Shown piece by piece: positions 8,499-16,284 of a stretch of DNA of 64,000 nucleotides. The DNA lies in NCBI RefSeq assembly GCF_010548275.1, contig NZ_JAAGLT010000036.1, forward strand, positions 1-64,000, written 5' to 3'. The first letter of the stretch is position 1. Every line of letters starts with the position of its first letter. The notes under the pieces are model-generated. The model had not been told where the DNA came from. It was given only the letters and a program-made list of their open reading frames with translations, and made no database searches. This DNA is from Streptomyces sp. SID12488 (GTDB lineage: Bacteria > Actinomycetota > Actinomycetes > Streptomycetales > Streptomycetaceae). The position numbers were made by a program, and so were the translations under genes.

Positions 8499-9854
8499 TC
8501 AGCCGGTGAAGGCGTCCAGACCCTGCGGGGTGCCCCAGCCGGTCGGGCCGTCGTAGCCGGACGTGGCGGTGCAGTAGTAGCTGGTGGTGCAGGTGCCGTT
8601 GTTGCCCGACGTCACGTCGTTGAGCGCCGAGGTGCCGGCCGCCGCGTAGGGGTACGCGGCCGGGTAGTCGCTGCTGCCAGGGGTGCCGGCGAGGGCGTAG
8701 ACGCCCGCGATGATCGGGGCGGAGGCGCTGGTGCCGCCGTAGGTGACCCAGCCGGTGCCGTCGCCGTAGGTGTCGTAGACCGAGACGCCGGTCGCGGGGT
8801 CGGCCACGGCGGAGACGTCGGAGATCATGCGCTTGGTGCAGGTCGCGTCGGTCTGCCAGGTCGGCTTCGCGTCGTACGAGGAGCAGCCGGAGCCGGTGCC
8901 CTCGGTGCTGCTGGTCTTCCACACGCTCTCGGTCCAGCCGCGGGTGGTGGAGGAGGTGGACAGCTTGGTGCCGCCGACGGAGGTGACGTACCTGGAGGCG
9001 GCCGGGTACTCGGCGCCGTAGCCCTCGTCGCCCGCGCTGACCGTGATGGCGACGCCGGGGTGGTTGAAGTACGAGCTGTCGTAGCTGGTGTCGGAGGAGG
9101 ACTCCGAGCCGCCGTAGCTGTTGGAGACGAACTTGGCGCCCAGGGTCACCGCGCGGTTCACGGCCGTACCGAGGTTGGCCATCGAGGACGACTTGGCCTC
9201 GACCAGCAGGATGTTGCAGTTCGGGCAGATCGCGCTGGCCATGTCGAGGTCGAGGGAGATCTCGCCGGCCCAGCCGCTGTCGGCGGTGGGGAGGGAGGTC
9301 GTCGAGCCGGTCTGGCTGACCTTCTTGAAGCAGCCGTTGGCGACGGTGCAGGCGGAGAGGCCGTAGTACGAGCGGTAGGCCGCGAGGTCCGAGGCGGCGT
9401 TCGGGTCGTCGTAGGCGTCGACGATCGCGATGGTCTCGCCCGAGCCGTTGGAGTCGGCGGCGGCGGTCAGTCCGTAGGCGTCCTGGAGGTCGCTGGGGCC
9501 GTAACCGGTGGGGGTGGCCGAGGTGGCGTTCGGCTTGATGGTCGCGGGTGCGGCGCCCTTCTTGGCCGCCTGCGCCTCCTGGAAGGCGGTGGTGCCGCCG
9601 GTGACGCGCAGGGCGTGGCAGGACGCGAAGCCCTTCGCCGGGGTCGCGGCACACTGGCTGGTGTAGCTCACGTGGGCCTTGGCGACCTGCGCGGCGATGG
9701 TCTTGGCGGTGACCTTCTGGGGCGCCGTGGCGGCGCCGGCCTGGGCCGCGGTACCGAGTCCGGCGAGGGCGAGCGCTGCCGTGGCTATGGCTGCGGTGCC
9801 TATGCGGCGCCATCTGCCGTGCGTGAACTGGCTGTTGGGGGGTGACGTACGCAA
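8499..9854 (-). CDS. secreted S53 family (sedolisin) serine protease
   Basis: The 451-residue protein is an exported acid-type serine-carboxyl protease. It has a signal peptide ending near AQAGAA. The sedolisin Glu and Asp pair is visible in GEISLDLD, the oxyanion Asp in SAGDEG, and the catalytic Ser in GGTSASAP. The C-terminal GYDGPTGWGTP block is typical of the family's calcium site. The prodomain is short compared with kumamolisins. A TTG start is chosen because AGGAGG lies 7 nt upstream. The gene stands alone, with its own terminator about 100 bp downstream. Confidence 0.9.
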   Translation of the reverse strand: MRTSPPNSQFTHGRWRRIGTAAIATAALALAGLGTAAQAGAATAPQKVTAKTIAAQVAKAHVSYTSQCAATPAKGFASCHALRVTGGTTAFQEAQAAKKGAAPATIKPNATSATPTGYGPSDLQDAYGLTAAADSNGSGETIAIVDAYDDPNAASDLAAYRSYYGLSACTVANGCFKKVSQTGSTTSLPTADSGWAGEISLDLDMASAICPNCNILLVEAKSSSMANLGTAVNRAVTLGAKFVSNSYGGSESSSDTSYDSSYFNHPGVAITVSAGDEGYGAEYPAASRYVTSVGGTKLSTSSTTRGWTESVWKTSSTEGTGSGCSSYDAKPTWQTDATCTKRMISDVSAVADPATGVSVYDTYGDGTGWVTYGGTSASAPIIAGVYALAGTPGSSDYPAAYPYAAAGTSALNDVTSGNNGTCTTSYYCTATSGYDGPTGWGTPQGLDAFTG

Positions 9855-9980
9855 CGTACAGCCTCCTGTTAGGGGGTTGGCAGGGGCAGTGCGGGTGGTG
9901 ACGCGGGGGTCCCGCAGAGTGGTGCTTGCCGCCGGTGCGGTGTCCCCGGCGGCGGGTTGGCGGCCCGCGATGACCTTCGC

Positions 9981-10029
9981 TTGTTGAGTACGTGACAACA
10001 AGATGGGTTGCGGAATCCTGACTTCCGCA
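9981..10029. promoter_or_regulatory. two adjacent dyads upstream of the S53 protease gene
   Basis: TTGTTG/CAACAA (9981-10001) and TGCGGAA/TTCCGCA (10009-10029) form two inverted repeats about 130-175 bp before the protease start. They could be operators. The rest of 9855-10478 is non-coding; apart from the elements listed here I see nothing in it. Confidence 0.4.
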
Positions 10030-10110
10030 TGACTTAAGGGGGTTGCTGGGTTACCGATCACTGACGGGGTGATGGGTGGGGGGAGGGGGCGGCTTGACCA
10101 TGAACACGGG

Positions 10111-10119
10111 TTGTCCACA
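10111..10119 (+). other. single DnaA-box-like sequence
   Basis: TTGTCCACA equals the preferred Streptomyces DnaA box and is followed by TGTGCACA. There is only one box and no dnaA or dnaN nearby, so this is not an origin; it might titrate DnaA or be chance. Confidence 0.4.
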
Positions 10120-10191
10120 GCCTGTGCACATTTGCGTGCGGGGACGCGCGTAGAAGCGTGTGAGCTGGCGTGGGGCGGTGTGGAGTGGTCT

Positions 10192-10226
10192 GGGGTTGTG
10201 TGGGGTGGTTTGGGGTTTGGTGGGGG
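10192..10226 (+). other. four-tract G-quadruplex motif
   Basis: Four runs of at least four G are separated by three loops of exactly six bases (GGGG N6 GGGG N6 GGGG N6 GGGGG). This fits a four-tetrad quadruplex on the plus strand, in the non-coding interval between two protease genes. Confidence 0.7.
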
Positions 10227-10478
10227 TTCAGGCAGGGCTTGTGGTGCGGCTGTTGCCGGGGGTGGTGCGACGGGCAGTGGCGGTCCCTGGGGGTGCCAGT
10301 TCCTCCGTGGGCGATCCGCCCGGCGCGGATGTCGACGTCGACGTGATCGAGGTTCGCGGCGGTTCGGGCTCGCTCAGCCTCAGCCGGCGTCGCGATCCGC
10401 CGCGCTCCATCGAAACGGCCTTGTGGATCGCCGCCGTTCAGCTGTATCCGGGGGGGGGATCGAGGATGCGACGGGTCT

Positions 10479-10739
10479 GCGGGTGATAAGTCCCGGGACA
10501 TCAGGGACAAGGCCGACTGGTACGCCGTCGTTCGCGTGCCTGTTCTCTTTGTCATCGATCCCGGGCAGGGCACCTGGACCCTTCACACCCACCCGGACAA
10601 CGGCGCCTACGGTGACGTGCTGCCGGGCAGGTTCGGGGAGTCCGTGTCGCTGCCCGAGCTGTTCGGCGTCGAGATCGTGACTGACGGCTTTCCCGTGTAC
10701 GGCGAAGCTCCGCGGGCGGCCCCCAGCTCCAGGGGATGA
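10479..10739 (+). pseudogene. Uma2-family endonuclease remnant (C-terminal half)
   Basis: Reading from 10479 gives GDKSRDIRDKADWYAVVRVP then LFVIDPGQGTWTLHTHP and LPELFGVEIVTDGFPVYG. This is the C-terminal half of the Uma2 (DUF820) PD-(D/E)XK-like proteins that are abundant in Streptomyces. The frame is open upstream but turns non-homologous just before this point, next to a run of nine G at 10450-10458. The N-terminal half with the first nuclease residues is not found in any frame, so this is a truncated relic. A GTG at 10536 could still start a 67-residue fragment. Confidence 0.7.
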
Positions 10740-10832
10740 ACCTTTCACGGGTTCACGTTTTTACTGGTTCACGGAGAATTCTCAGCGAGGAGCAGTACCC
10801 CTTCTTGCGTTCGCGCGTGACAGTGGCCCCTG

Positions 10833-11621
10833 ATGAAGCGCCTCACTCGTCTCCGTGGCAACCGGTGGCACGCTCTGCTTCCCGTTGTCGCGCTGCTCGC
10901 CGTCACCTCCGTCTCCGGTGCTGCCCACGGCAGTGCCGTCACAGAGCCCTTCGGTGTTGCCGGTGTTGCCGGTGTGGTCCGGGCGGTGCCGTCCAGTGCT
11001 CGGGTGGGGGCCTTGTTCAGTGGTGATCTGGAGGGCGGGCACTTCTGTACGGCTTCCGTCGTGCGCAGTGGTGGGCGGGATCTGATTCTTACCGCCGCGC
11101 ACTGTCTCAGTGGGGACGGGGACACCGACGTCGTCTTCGCGCCCGGGTATCGGAACGGCCGGGCGCCCTACGGGCTGTGGCGGGTGACCAAGACCTATGT
11201 ACCGGGGGCCTGGAGCGATCGGTCCGACGAGGACAGCGACTTCGCCTTTGCCGTCGTCGCCTCGAAGGGCGGGCAGGATCTGGAGGACGCGGTGGGGGCG
11301 AATGTTTTCGCCACGGGGCGGGCGACCGGGGGCGGCGATGTCGTCGTCACCGGGTATCCCAACGTGCTGGAGGCGCCCCTCACCTGTACCGACCGGCCCA
11401 CCGTGCAGAGTCGTACGCAGCAGCGCATCGAGTGTCCCGGCTTCACCGACGGTACGAGTGGGAGTCCCTGGGTGGACAGGGAAGGGGAAGTGGTGGGCGT
11501 ACTCGGGGGGTTCGAGCAGGGTGGGGCGACTGATGACGTGTCCTACAGCGCGGTGCTCGGGAGCGCGGCTGCTTCGCTGTATCGGGAGGCCACCGGTTCT
11601 TCCGGTTCCTCCGGCTTCTAG
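10833..11621 (+). CDS. secreted trypsin-like serine protease
   Basis: The 262-residue protein has a signal peptide (cleavage near AAHGSA) and a chymotrypsin-fold domain. The triad is visible: His in LTAAHC, Asp in EDSDFAFAVV and Ser in GTSGSPW. Two Cys flank the His region and two more lie before the Ser, suggesting disulfides. It resembles the V8-like/glutamyl branch of S1 in size. The short GVAGVAGVV and GSSGSSG segments are three-residue repeats matching 9-bp DNA repeats. No strong ribosome-binding site is seen before ATG 10833. Its product is extracellular and its substrate unknown. Confidence 0.88.
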   Translation: MKRLTRLRGNRWHALLPVVALLAVTSVSGAAHGSAVTEPFGVAGVAGVVRAVPSSARVGALFSGDLEGGHFCTASVVRSGGRDLILTAAHCLSGDGDTDVVFAPGYRNGRAPYGLWRVTKTYVPGAWSDRSDEDSDFAFAVVASKGGQDLEDAVGANVFATGRATGGGDVVVTGYPNVLEAPLTCTDRPTVQSRTQQRIECPGFTDGTSGSPWVDREGEVVGVLGGFEQGGATDDVSYSAVLGSAAASLYREATGSSGSSGF

Positions 11622-11624
11622 TGA

Positions 11625-11656
11625 CCGGCGGCGTGTTTCGTCATGATCACCGCCGG
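11625..11656 (+). terminator. hairpin after the trypsin-like protease gene
   Basis: CCGGCGG and CCGCCGG form a stem with a long loop, starting 4 bp after the stop codon. It lacks a T run and is a weaker terminator candidate. Confidence 0.45.
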
Positions 11657-11717
11657 GTGTGGGTAGCCCCCTTACACTGACGTGGGCGTACTCCCGGGCG
11701 GTGAGGGGCGGTTGACG

Positions 11718-12719
11718 GTGCGTAAGGCATGGATCGTGGCGAGCGTCGCCGTCGGGGGCGCCCTCAGCTTCGTGATGCTGCTCGTCGTGGGCGTCTACCT
11801 TGTCGCCGGGAACGTTGCCGGTGGGGTGGGCAGCGGGAGCGTCGCGCTGGCCAAGGGTGCCGTGCCGGCCGCGTATTCGGCGCTCGTGCAGAAGTGGGGC
11901 AATCTGTGCCCCGCCATCAATCCCGCCCTGCTCGCCGCACAGCTGTACCAGGAGAGCGGATTCAATCCGAACGCGAAGAGTCCGGCAAAGGCGGAAGGGA
12001 TAGCGCAATTCATCCCCGGAACCTGGGCCTCGCACGGAATCGACGGCGACGGTGACGGCGACCGCGACGTATGGGACCCGAATGACGCGATTCCATCGGC
12101 CGCGTCGTACGACTGCGAGCTCGCCTCCTACGTGAAGGACGCGCCCGGAGACCCGACGCACAACATGCTCGCCGCTTACAACGCGGGGGCGTACGCCGTC
12201 ATCAAATACGGGGGCGTACCGCCGTATGCGGAGACCCAGAACTATGTGAAGACCATCACCACACTGCAGACGAGTTTCGCTGCCCCTGTGGGGCGCGTCG
12301 ACCCCTCCGAGCAGGCGGCCGGGGCGATCAACTACGCCCAGGAGAAGCTCGGCACGCCCTACCTCTGGGGTGGCACCGGTACCGCTGAGCAGGGCGGACG
12401 CTTCGACTGCTCCGGGCTCACCCAGGCCGCGTACGAGAGCGTGGGCATCCAGCTGCCCCGGGTCGCCAACGATCAGTACAACGCCGGGGCGCATCCCTCG
12501 CGGGCAGAGCTGTTGCCGGGCGACCTTGTCTTCTTCTCCGACGATCTCACCAACTCGCGGGCCATCCGGCATGTGGGGATTTATGTGGGCGGCGGTTACA
12601 TGATTGACGCGCCGAGGACCGGGGCGGTCATTCGGTTCGATCCGATCGACAGCCCCGATTACTTCGGGGCGACGCGGGTCACCGAAGATGGCGCGAAAGC
12701 GTTGCCCACCGCCGTGTGA
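11718..12719 (+). CDS. bifunctional lytic transglycosylase / NlpC-P60 endopeptidase
   Basis: This 333-residue membrane-anchored peptidoglycan hydrolase has one N-terminal helix (AWIVASVAVGGALSFVMLLV). An SLT domain follows, with catalytic Glu in YQESGFNP and the GIAQFIPGTW and AAYNAG motifs. The C-terminal NlpC/P60 domain has Cys in FDCSGLTQ and His in RHVGIYVGG. The pair cuts glycan strands and stem peptides. This architecture is the VirB1/TcpG type used by Gram-positive type IV systems to open the wall, which fits the operon on the opposite strand at 748-7998. Start GTG 11718 is 9 nt after GAGGGG. Confidence 0.9.
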   Translation: MRKAWIVASVAVGGALSFVMLLVVGVYLVAGNVAGGVGSGSVALAKGAVPAAYSALVQKWGNLCPAINPALLAAQLYQESGFNPNAKSPAKAEGIAQFIPGTWASHGIDGDGDGDRDVWDPNDAIPSAASYDCELASYVKDAPGDPTHNMLAAYNAGAYAVIKYGGVPPYAETQNYVKTITTLQTSFAAPVGRVDPSEQAAGAINYAQEKLGTPYLWGGTGTAEQGGRFDCSGLTQAAYESVGIQLPRVANDQYNAGAHPSRAELLPGDLVFFSDDLTNSRAIRHVGIYVGGGYMIDAPRTGAVIRFDPIDSPDYFGATRVTEDGAKALPTAV

Positions 12720-12848
12720 GCGCAGCGTGAAACCATCCCCTGAGCTGCGAGTATGTGTCTCTCTTCGATAACGTCTGCGTGATCATTCGGTGGAGAGTGG
12801 AACGTATAAACGGAGTTCGTGCGTTCCTGTTCCTGTGGTGGATTCACC

Positions 12849-12886
12849 GGCGCCCGGATCGGGCGCCGCGTTTGTCGTTTTTTATT
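12849..12886 (+). terminator. terminator of the transglycosylase gene
   Basis: A perfect GGCGCCCG/CGGGCGCC stem with a 3-nt loop is followed by a T-rich tract (GTTTGTCGTTTTTTATTG). It lies 130 bp downstream of the stop codon. The rest of 12720-13031 shows no gene. Confidence 0.85.
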
Positions 12887-13031
12887 GCGTTTGTTGCGTG
12901 TGGTCCTGTGGTCCTCGTGGCACGTGTCAAGCGTGGGCGGCTGTGGGTCCTTGCATCACGGGGTGAGCGAGCAGGACTGGCGCACGGAATCAGTGCGCTC
13001 TGGAAATTCACGATGAAGGGGCCGCAGCACC

Positions 13032-13751
13032 ATGGCTGGACTCGCCGAAACCGGGTCGAACCCCGACGTCGACCTGCTCTACGACATCAATGGCCTGGCC
13101 AAGGACGCGCCCCGGTGGTTCGACCGGGTGGTCGAGGTCGTGGGCGAGTACGGGCTGCTGGTCGCCATGGTTCTTGTGGTGGTGTGCTGCTGGTGGAGTG
13201 TGCGGCGGCGGGGTGCGGACGATGCGGCCGTGTCCGTGGCCGCGTTGATCTGGGCGCCGCTCGGCGCGGCGGTCGCCGTGCTCGTGAACATTCCGATACG
13301 GGGGTTCGTGGAGCGGCCCCGTCCTTTTCTGGATCATCAGGGGCTTGAGGTTCTTGTCTCCGGGAAGACCGACTACTCGTTCGTGAGCGACCACGCGACG
13401 ATCACCATGGCGATGGGGGTCGGGCTGTTCGTGGCCAGCCGGAAGTTCGGGCTGGTGGGGATAGGGCTCGCGCTGGTGGAGGGGTTCTGCCGGGTGTACA
13501 TGGGGGTGCACTACCCGACGGACGTGGTGGGCGGGTTCGCGCTCGGGACGGCGGTTGTGCTGTTGCTGTCGCCGCTGGCCATGGCGTTTCTTACTCCGGT
13601 GACCCGGGCTGTTGAGGGGTCGGCTTGGGGTGGGGTGTTGATTCGGGCGAGGGGTGCGGGCTCGGGGGCTGGTGCGGGGCCGGGGGCTGTGGTTTCGGGG
13701 GGCCGGGCGGGGGCGGAGGCCGGCGCCGGGGAGCGGGATCTGGCGGCGTAA
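13032..13751 (+). CDS. PAP2-family membrane phosphatase
   Basis: The 239-residue integral membrane protein carries the three phosphatase motifs of the PAP2 superfamily: a degenerate first motif ending VERPRP, SFVSDHA (motif 2, with the general acid His) and RVYMGVHYPTDVVGG (motif 3). Such enzymes dephosphorylate undecaprenyl diphosphate or other lipid phosphates at the membrane. About six helices are present and the C-terminal 40 residues are Gly/Ala-rich and likely disordered. GAAGGGG lies about 10 nt before the ATG. The substrate cannot be assigned from the sequence. Confidence 0.85.
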   Translation: MAGLAETGSNPDVDLLYDINGLAKDAPRWFDRVVEVVGEYGLLVAMVLVVVCCWWSVRRRGADDAAVSVAALIWAPLGAAVAVLVNIPIRGFVERPRPFLDHQGLEVLVSGKTDYSFVSDHATITMAMGVGLFVASRKFGLVGIGLALVEGFCRVYMGVHYPTDVVGGFALGTAVVLLLSPLAMAFLTPVTRAVEGSAWGGVLIRARGAGSGAGAGPGAVVSGGRAGAEAGAGERDLAA

Positions 13752-13875
13752 GCGGGCGGTTCTCCGACCTCTTCGACTTCCCTTCGGGGCCGACGTGCGA
13801 CAACGCGGTCGGTGGGCTTCCCCTCGCTCAGCTCAGGAAGAAGCCAAGATCAGCAGGTCAGGTGACTCGGCGAGG

Positions 13876-14301
13876 TCAAACAAAAGGCTTACGGCGGTCG
13901 AGGCCAGAGGTGGCCAGGAAGTCGGACCAGGCGTCGAACAGGTACCAGGTGAAGGGCGCCCACCAGATCAGGTCGTTCGTTATCACGATGACGACTGTGC
14001 TGAGGGGCCAGACGCCGGTGACGATGAGCCAGGCCAGGCCGAGCGGCCCCAGTACTTTGCCGGTCAGCCCGACGGCAGCTATCGACCAGCCGCGCTCAGG
14101 CCATATGGCCACCTCCAGGTAGAGCAAGCCGTACAAGCCGAGCACCATGCCGAGGGTGGCGAAAATCTGGGGGGAGTTCGACAGGGGCAGGCCACTGAGG
14201 CGGTAGAACCATTGCGGATCGGCGACGGCGAGGCATCCCCAGGCGATGTTGTACACGCCGGCTGCGATGAAGGTGGTCCGGTGGTGCCGTCGATGTCTCA
14301 A
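13876..14301 (-). CDS. small four-helix membrane protein
   Basis: The 141-residue product has four predicted membrane helices (FIAAGVYNIAWGCLAV, FATLGMVLGLYGLLYL, GLTGKVLGPLGLAWLIV and WPLSTVVIVITNDLIWW). It resembles short membrane proteins often mislabelled as alkyl hydroperoxide reductase in databases, but has no redox Cys pair. The start is a TTG after GGGCGG; no better start exists in the frame. It forms a likely minus-strand cluster with the next three genes. The function is unknown. Confidence 0.6.
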   Translation of the reverse strand: MRHRRHHRTTFIAAGVYNIAWGCLAVADPQWFYRLSGLPLSNSPQIFATLGMVLGLYGLLYLEVAIWPERGWSIAAVGLTGKVLGPLGLAWLIVTGVWPLSTVVIVITNDLIWWAPFTWYLFDAWSDFLATSGLDRRKPFV

Positions 14302-14351
14302 TTCATCCGCCCTGCTGCATGCTGAGGCCTTTGTTTTAATTCATGCGTTTG

Positions 14352-14387
14352 GTGCCTGTAGTGCCTGTAGTGCCTGTAGTGCGTGTG
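14352..14387. repeat. 9-bp tandem repeat
   Basis: Three exact copies of GTGCCTGTA and a fourth diverged copy stand head to tail in the gap between the small membrane protein gene and the NAD(P)-binding gene. Confidence 0.8.
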
Positions 14388-14436
14388 CTCGCCTCGCGTT
14401 GGAACATCTGCTTCGCGTGTCGGGTGGTGGATTGCG

Positions 14437-15105
14437 TCAGTAGGCGATACCGATGATGTGGTGGATCGTCTCGGGGTTGTCGAGGGCGTCGAGCATGAGA
14501 TGGGCTACGTCGGCGCGGGAGATGAACATGCCGGTGCGGACGTTCTGTTCGTAGGCTGTTCGGTAGGTTTTCTTCAGGCGTGTGTTGAGCAGTCGAGGTG
14601 GGCGGGTGATGGTCCAGTCCAGGTCGCTGTCGTGAAGGACGTCTTCCATCAGGGCCAGGTCGTCGTAGTGTCTGCGGAACGCCGCCTTGGCCATCGGCGC
14701 TGCCAGGTGTCGCATGAAGAATCCGTCGCCGGGGTTGTGTCTGGGCGGGTTGGGGCGACGGGGCGACGGTACGGTGCCGACCGATGCGGCGCTGACAGCG
14801 ATGATGCGGCGTACGGCGGTCTCCTGCATGGCCCGGACGATGGCTCGGGTTCCGTGCGAGGCGACGCCGGCTTCGGCTCCTGATCGAGCGCCTAGTCCTG
14901 AGAGGACCGCGTCGGCCCCGGTGACTGCCGAGCGCAGGACTGCCGGGTCCGCGGCCGTGAGATCGGTGACCACGGTGCGTATCGGCGCGTCGGGCAGCCT
15001 GTCGGGGTTTCTCACGACGGCTGTGACCTCATGGCCGGCTTCGACGGCCTGGGTGAGGAGTTGGCTGCCGATGCCTCCGGTTGCCGCCACGATCGTGAGT
15101 CTCAT
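14437..15105 (-). CDS. NAD(P)H-binding SDR-like protein (NmrA/YwnB type)
   Basis: The 222-residue protein has the atypical short-chain dehydrogenase fold. A dinucleotide-binding loop ATGGIGS lies near residues 8-14, after the strand MRLTIVAA. The segment LSGLGARSG and the later WTITRPPRL motif are typical of NAD(P)H-binding or flavin-reductase-like proteins of the NAD(P)-bd_10 group. The usual YxxxK catalytic pair is not obvious, so it may act as a redox sensor or reductase rather than a dehydrogenase. It starts 48 bp after the SRPBCC gene and is likely co-transcribed with it. Confidence 0.78.
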   Translation of the reverse strand: MRLTIVAATGGIGSQLLTQAVEAGHEVTAVVRNPDRLPDAPIRTVVTDLTAADPAVLRSAVTGADAVLSGLGARSGAEAGVASHGTRAIVRAMQETAVRRIIAVSAASVGTVPSPRRPNPPRHNPGDGFFMRHLAAPMAKAAFRRHYDDLALMEDVLHDSDLDWTITRPPRLLNTRLKKTYRTAYEQNVRTGMFISRADVAHLMLDALDNPETIHHIIGIAY

Positions 15106-15152
15106 TCAGTCTTCCTCGGCTGTGTGCGTGGCGGTAACACGGGATGTTCCGT

Positions 15153-15590
15153 TCACCGTGTGCCGTGCTCGGTGAGGCCTTCCACCCGCTGCTTGAGGCC
15201 CGTGTTGAAGGCGGCGTACCCGTCGCGCTTGGGCGTCCTCAGGAACCGCCGCGTCAGGGTGACCAGGACGCCGGAGAATTCCTCGCGGTTGGTCAGGCGG
15301 GTGGTGCCGTCGTGATTGGGGGAAAGGGTGAAGGAGTGCTGGCCGTGGAAGAGCCGCTTCGTGCCGAGCGTGCCGGCCCACCGCAGCTCCTGGCCGGGTG
15401 TCGCGACGGTGACCGTGGGTCTGAAGGTCATGCCCGGCATGCGCATGGTGAGTCTGTTTCCCACGTGAGCGGTTCCCTCGGCTGAGGTGAAGGTGCTCCA
15501 CTCGCCGTAGGTGGCGAAGTCGGTGAGGACGTTCCACACCGCTTCCGGGGTGGCGTCTATGTCGACGACGGCGGTGAGCACTGCGTCCAT
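15153..15590 (-). CDS. SRPBCC-family (polyketide cyclase/START-like) protein
   Basis: This 145-residue protein begins VVDIDATPEAVWNVLTDF, the hallmark first strand and helix of the SRPBCC helix-grip fold. The conserved middle block GTKRLFHGQHSFTL and the closing helix AFNTGLKQRVE complete one domain. Such proteins bind hydrophobic ligands; no catalytic residue can be assigned. I start at ATG 15590, since the upstream Pro/Arg-rich reading is antisense-like. It lies between the TetR gene and the NAD(P)-binding gene on the same strand and may belong to the same regulon. Confidence 0.8.
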   Translation of the reverse strand: MDAVLTAVVDIDATPEAVWNVLTDFATYGEWSTFTSAEGTAHVGNRLTMRMPGMTFRPTVTVATPGQELRWAGTLGTKRLFHGQHSFTLSPNHDGTTRLTNREEFSGVLVTLTRRFLRTPKRDGYAAFNTGLKQRVEGLTEHGTR

Positions 15591-15651
15591 GACGGATTCC
15601 ACTTCTGGCGTGTGTCGGGAGGAGGGGGTGGCGGTCCGGCGGGCGTGGGGT

Positions 15652-16284
15652 CTACCGGTGATGATCCGCGGGGTCCGCGGGGTCCGTGGCGGCCGTGGTG
15701 GCAGGGTTTGCGGCGGTGGCGGAACGAAGGCCACGGTCGACGAGGTCGATGAGATATTCGAAGCTCTCGCCGACGTCGGCCGACCACTGGAATCCGCCGG
15801 ATACCTGCAGGTGGGCGAAGCCGTGGAAGATGCTGCGCACCGCCCGCAGCGCGTGGGTCATCTCCTGTGGGTCGATGTCGTATCCCCGCAGTACCGCTGC
15901 GAAGGGACTGATCCCCCGGCCGGCGGCGAGCGCGACCGGGTCGTCGGGACCGGTCGGCGTCAGGTCGAGGGTGGCCGCGTAGCGGCCGGGGTGGGTGAGC
16001 ACGAAGTCGCGGAGCGCGCCGGCTGCGGCGGCCAGGGCGTCGCGCCCGGTGCGGCCCTGGATGGCCGTGCCGATCGCGACGCCGGCCTCGTCGAAGGCGA
16101 GCGCCGCGATGCGCCGGTGGAGGTCGTCCTGGCCGGCGATGTGCTTGTAGAGCGAGGGGGCGCGCACCCCGAGTCGCTCGGCCAGCCGGCCCATGGTCAG
16201 CTCGCTGAAGCCGATCTCGTCGGCGAGCGCGGCGCCGGCGGCGGCGATCGTGGCCGCGTCCAGGCCCGCCCTAGGCACCGACAC
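15652..16284 (-). CDS. TetR-family repressor with WHG-type C-terminal domain
   Basis: The 210-residue regulator has an N-terminal helix-turn-helix (ELTMGRLAERLGVRAPSLYKHI, about residues 28-49) and a ligand-binding domain containing the SIFHGFAHLQ helix typical of TetR_C_33/WHG proteins. The first 14 bp overlap the end of the hydrolase gene, so both are made from one transcript and the repressor likely controls its own operon. The last codons contain a 9-bp DNA repeat (15666-15701) read as TDPADPADHHR. The ligand is unknown. Confidence 0.85.
   Translation of the reverse strand: MSVPRAGLDAATIAAAGAALADEIGFSELTMGRLAERLGVRAPSLYKHIAGQDDLHRRIAALAFDEAGVAIGTAIQGRTGRDALAAAAGALRDFVLTHPGRYAATLDLTPTGPDDPVALAAGRGISPFAAVLRGYDIDPQEMTHALRAVRSIFHGFAHLQVSGGFQWSADVGESFEYLIDLVDRGLRSATAANPATTAATDPADPADHHR

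Noticed and set aside
10111..10119. Replication origin
   Set aside because: One DnaA box only, and no dnaA, dnaN or AT-rich unwinding region.
10058..10573. Minus-strand frame of 171 codons across the G-rich region
   Set aside because: Its His/Pro/Thr-rich sequence comes from the repeated TGGGGT tracts; no motif and no ribosome-binding site.
748..12719. Integrative conjugative element
   Set aside because: No integrase, relaxase, replication gene, attachment repeats or transfer origin seen; synteny with core genes argues for residence.
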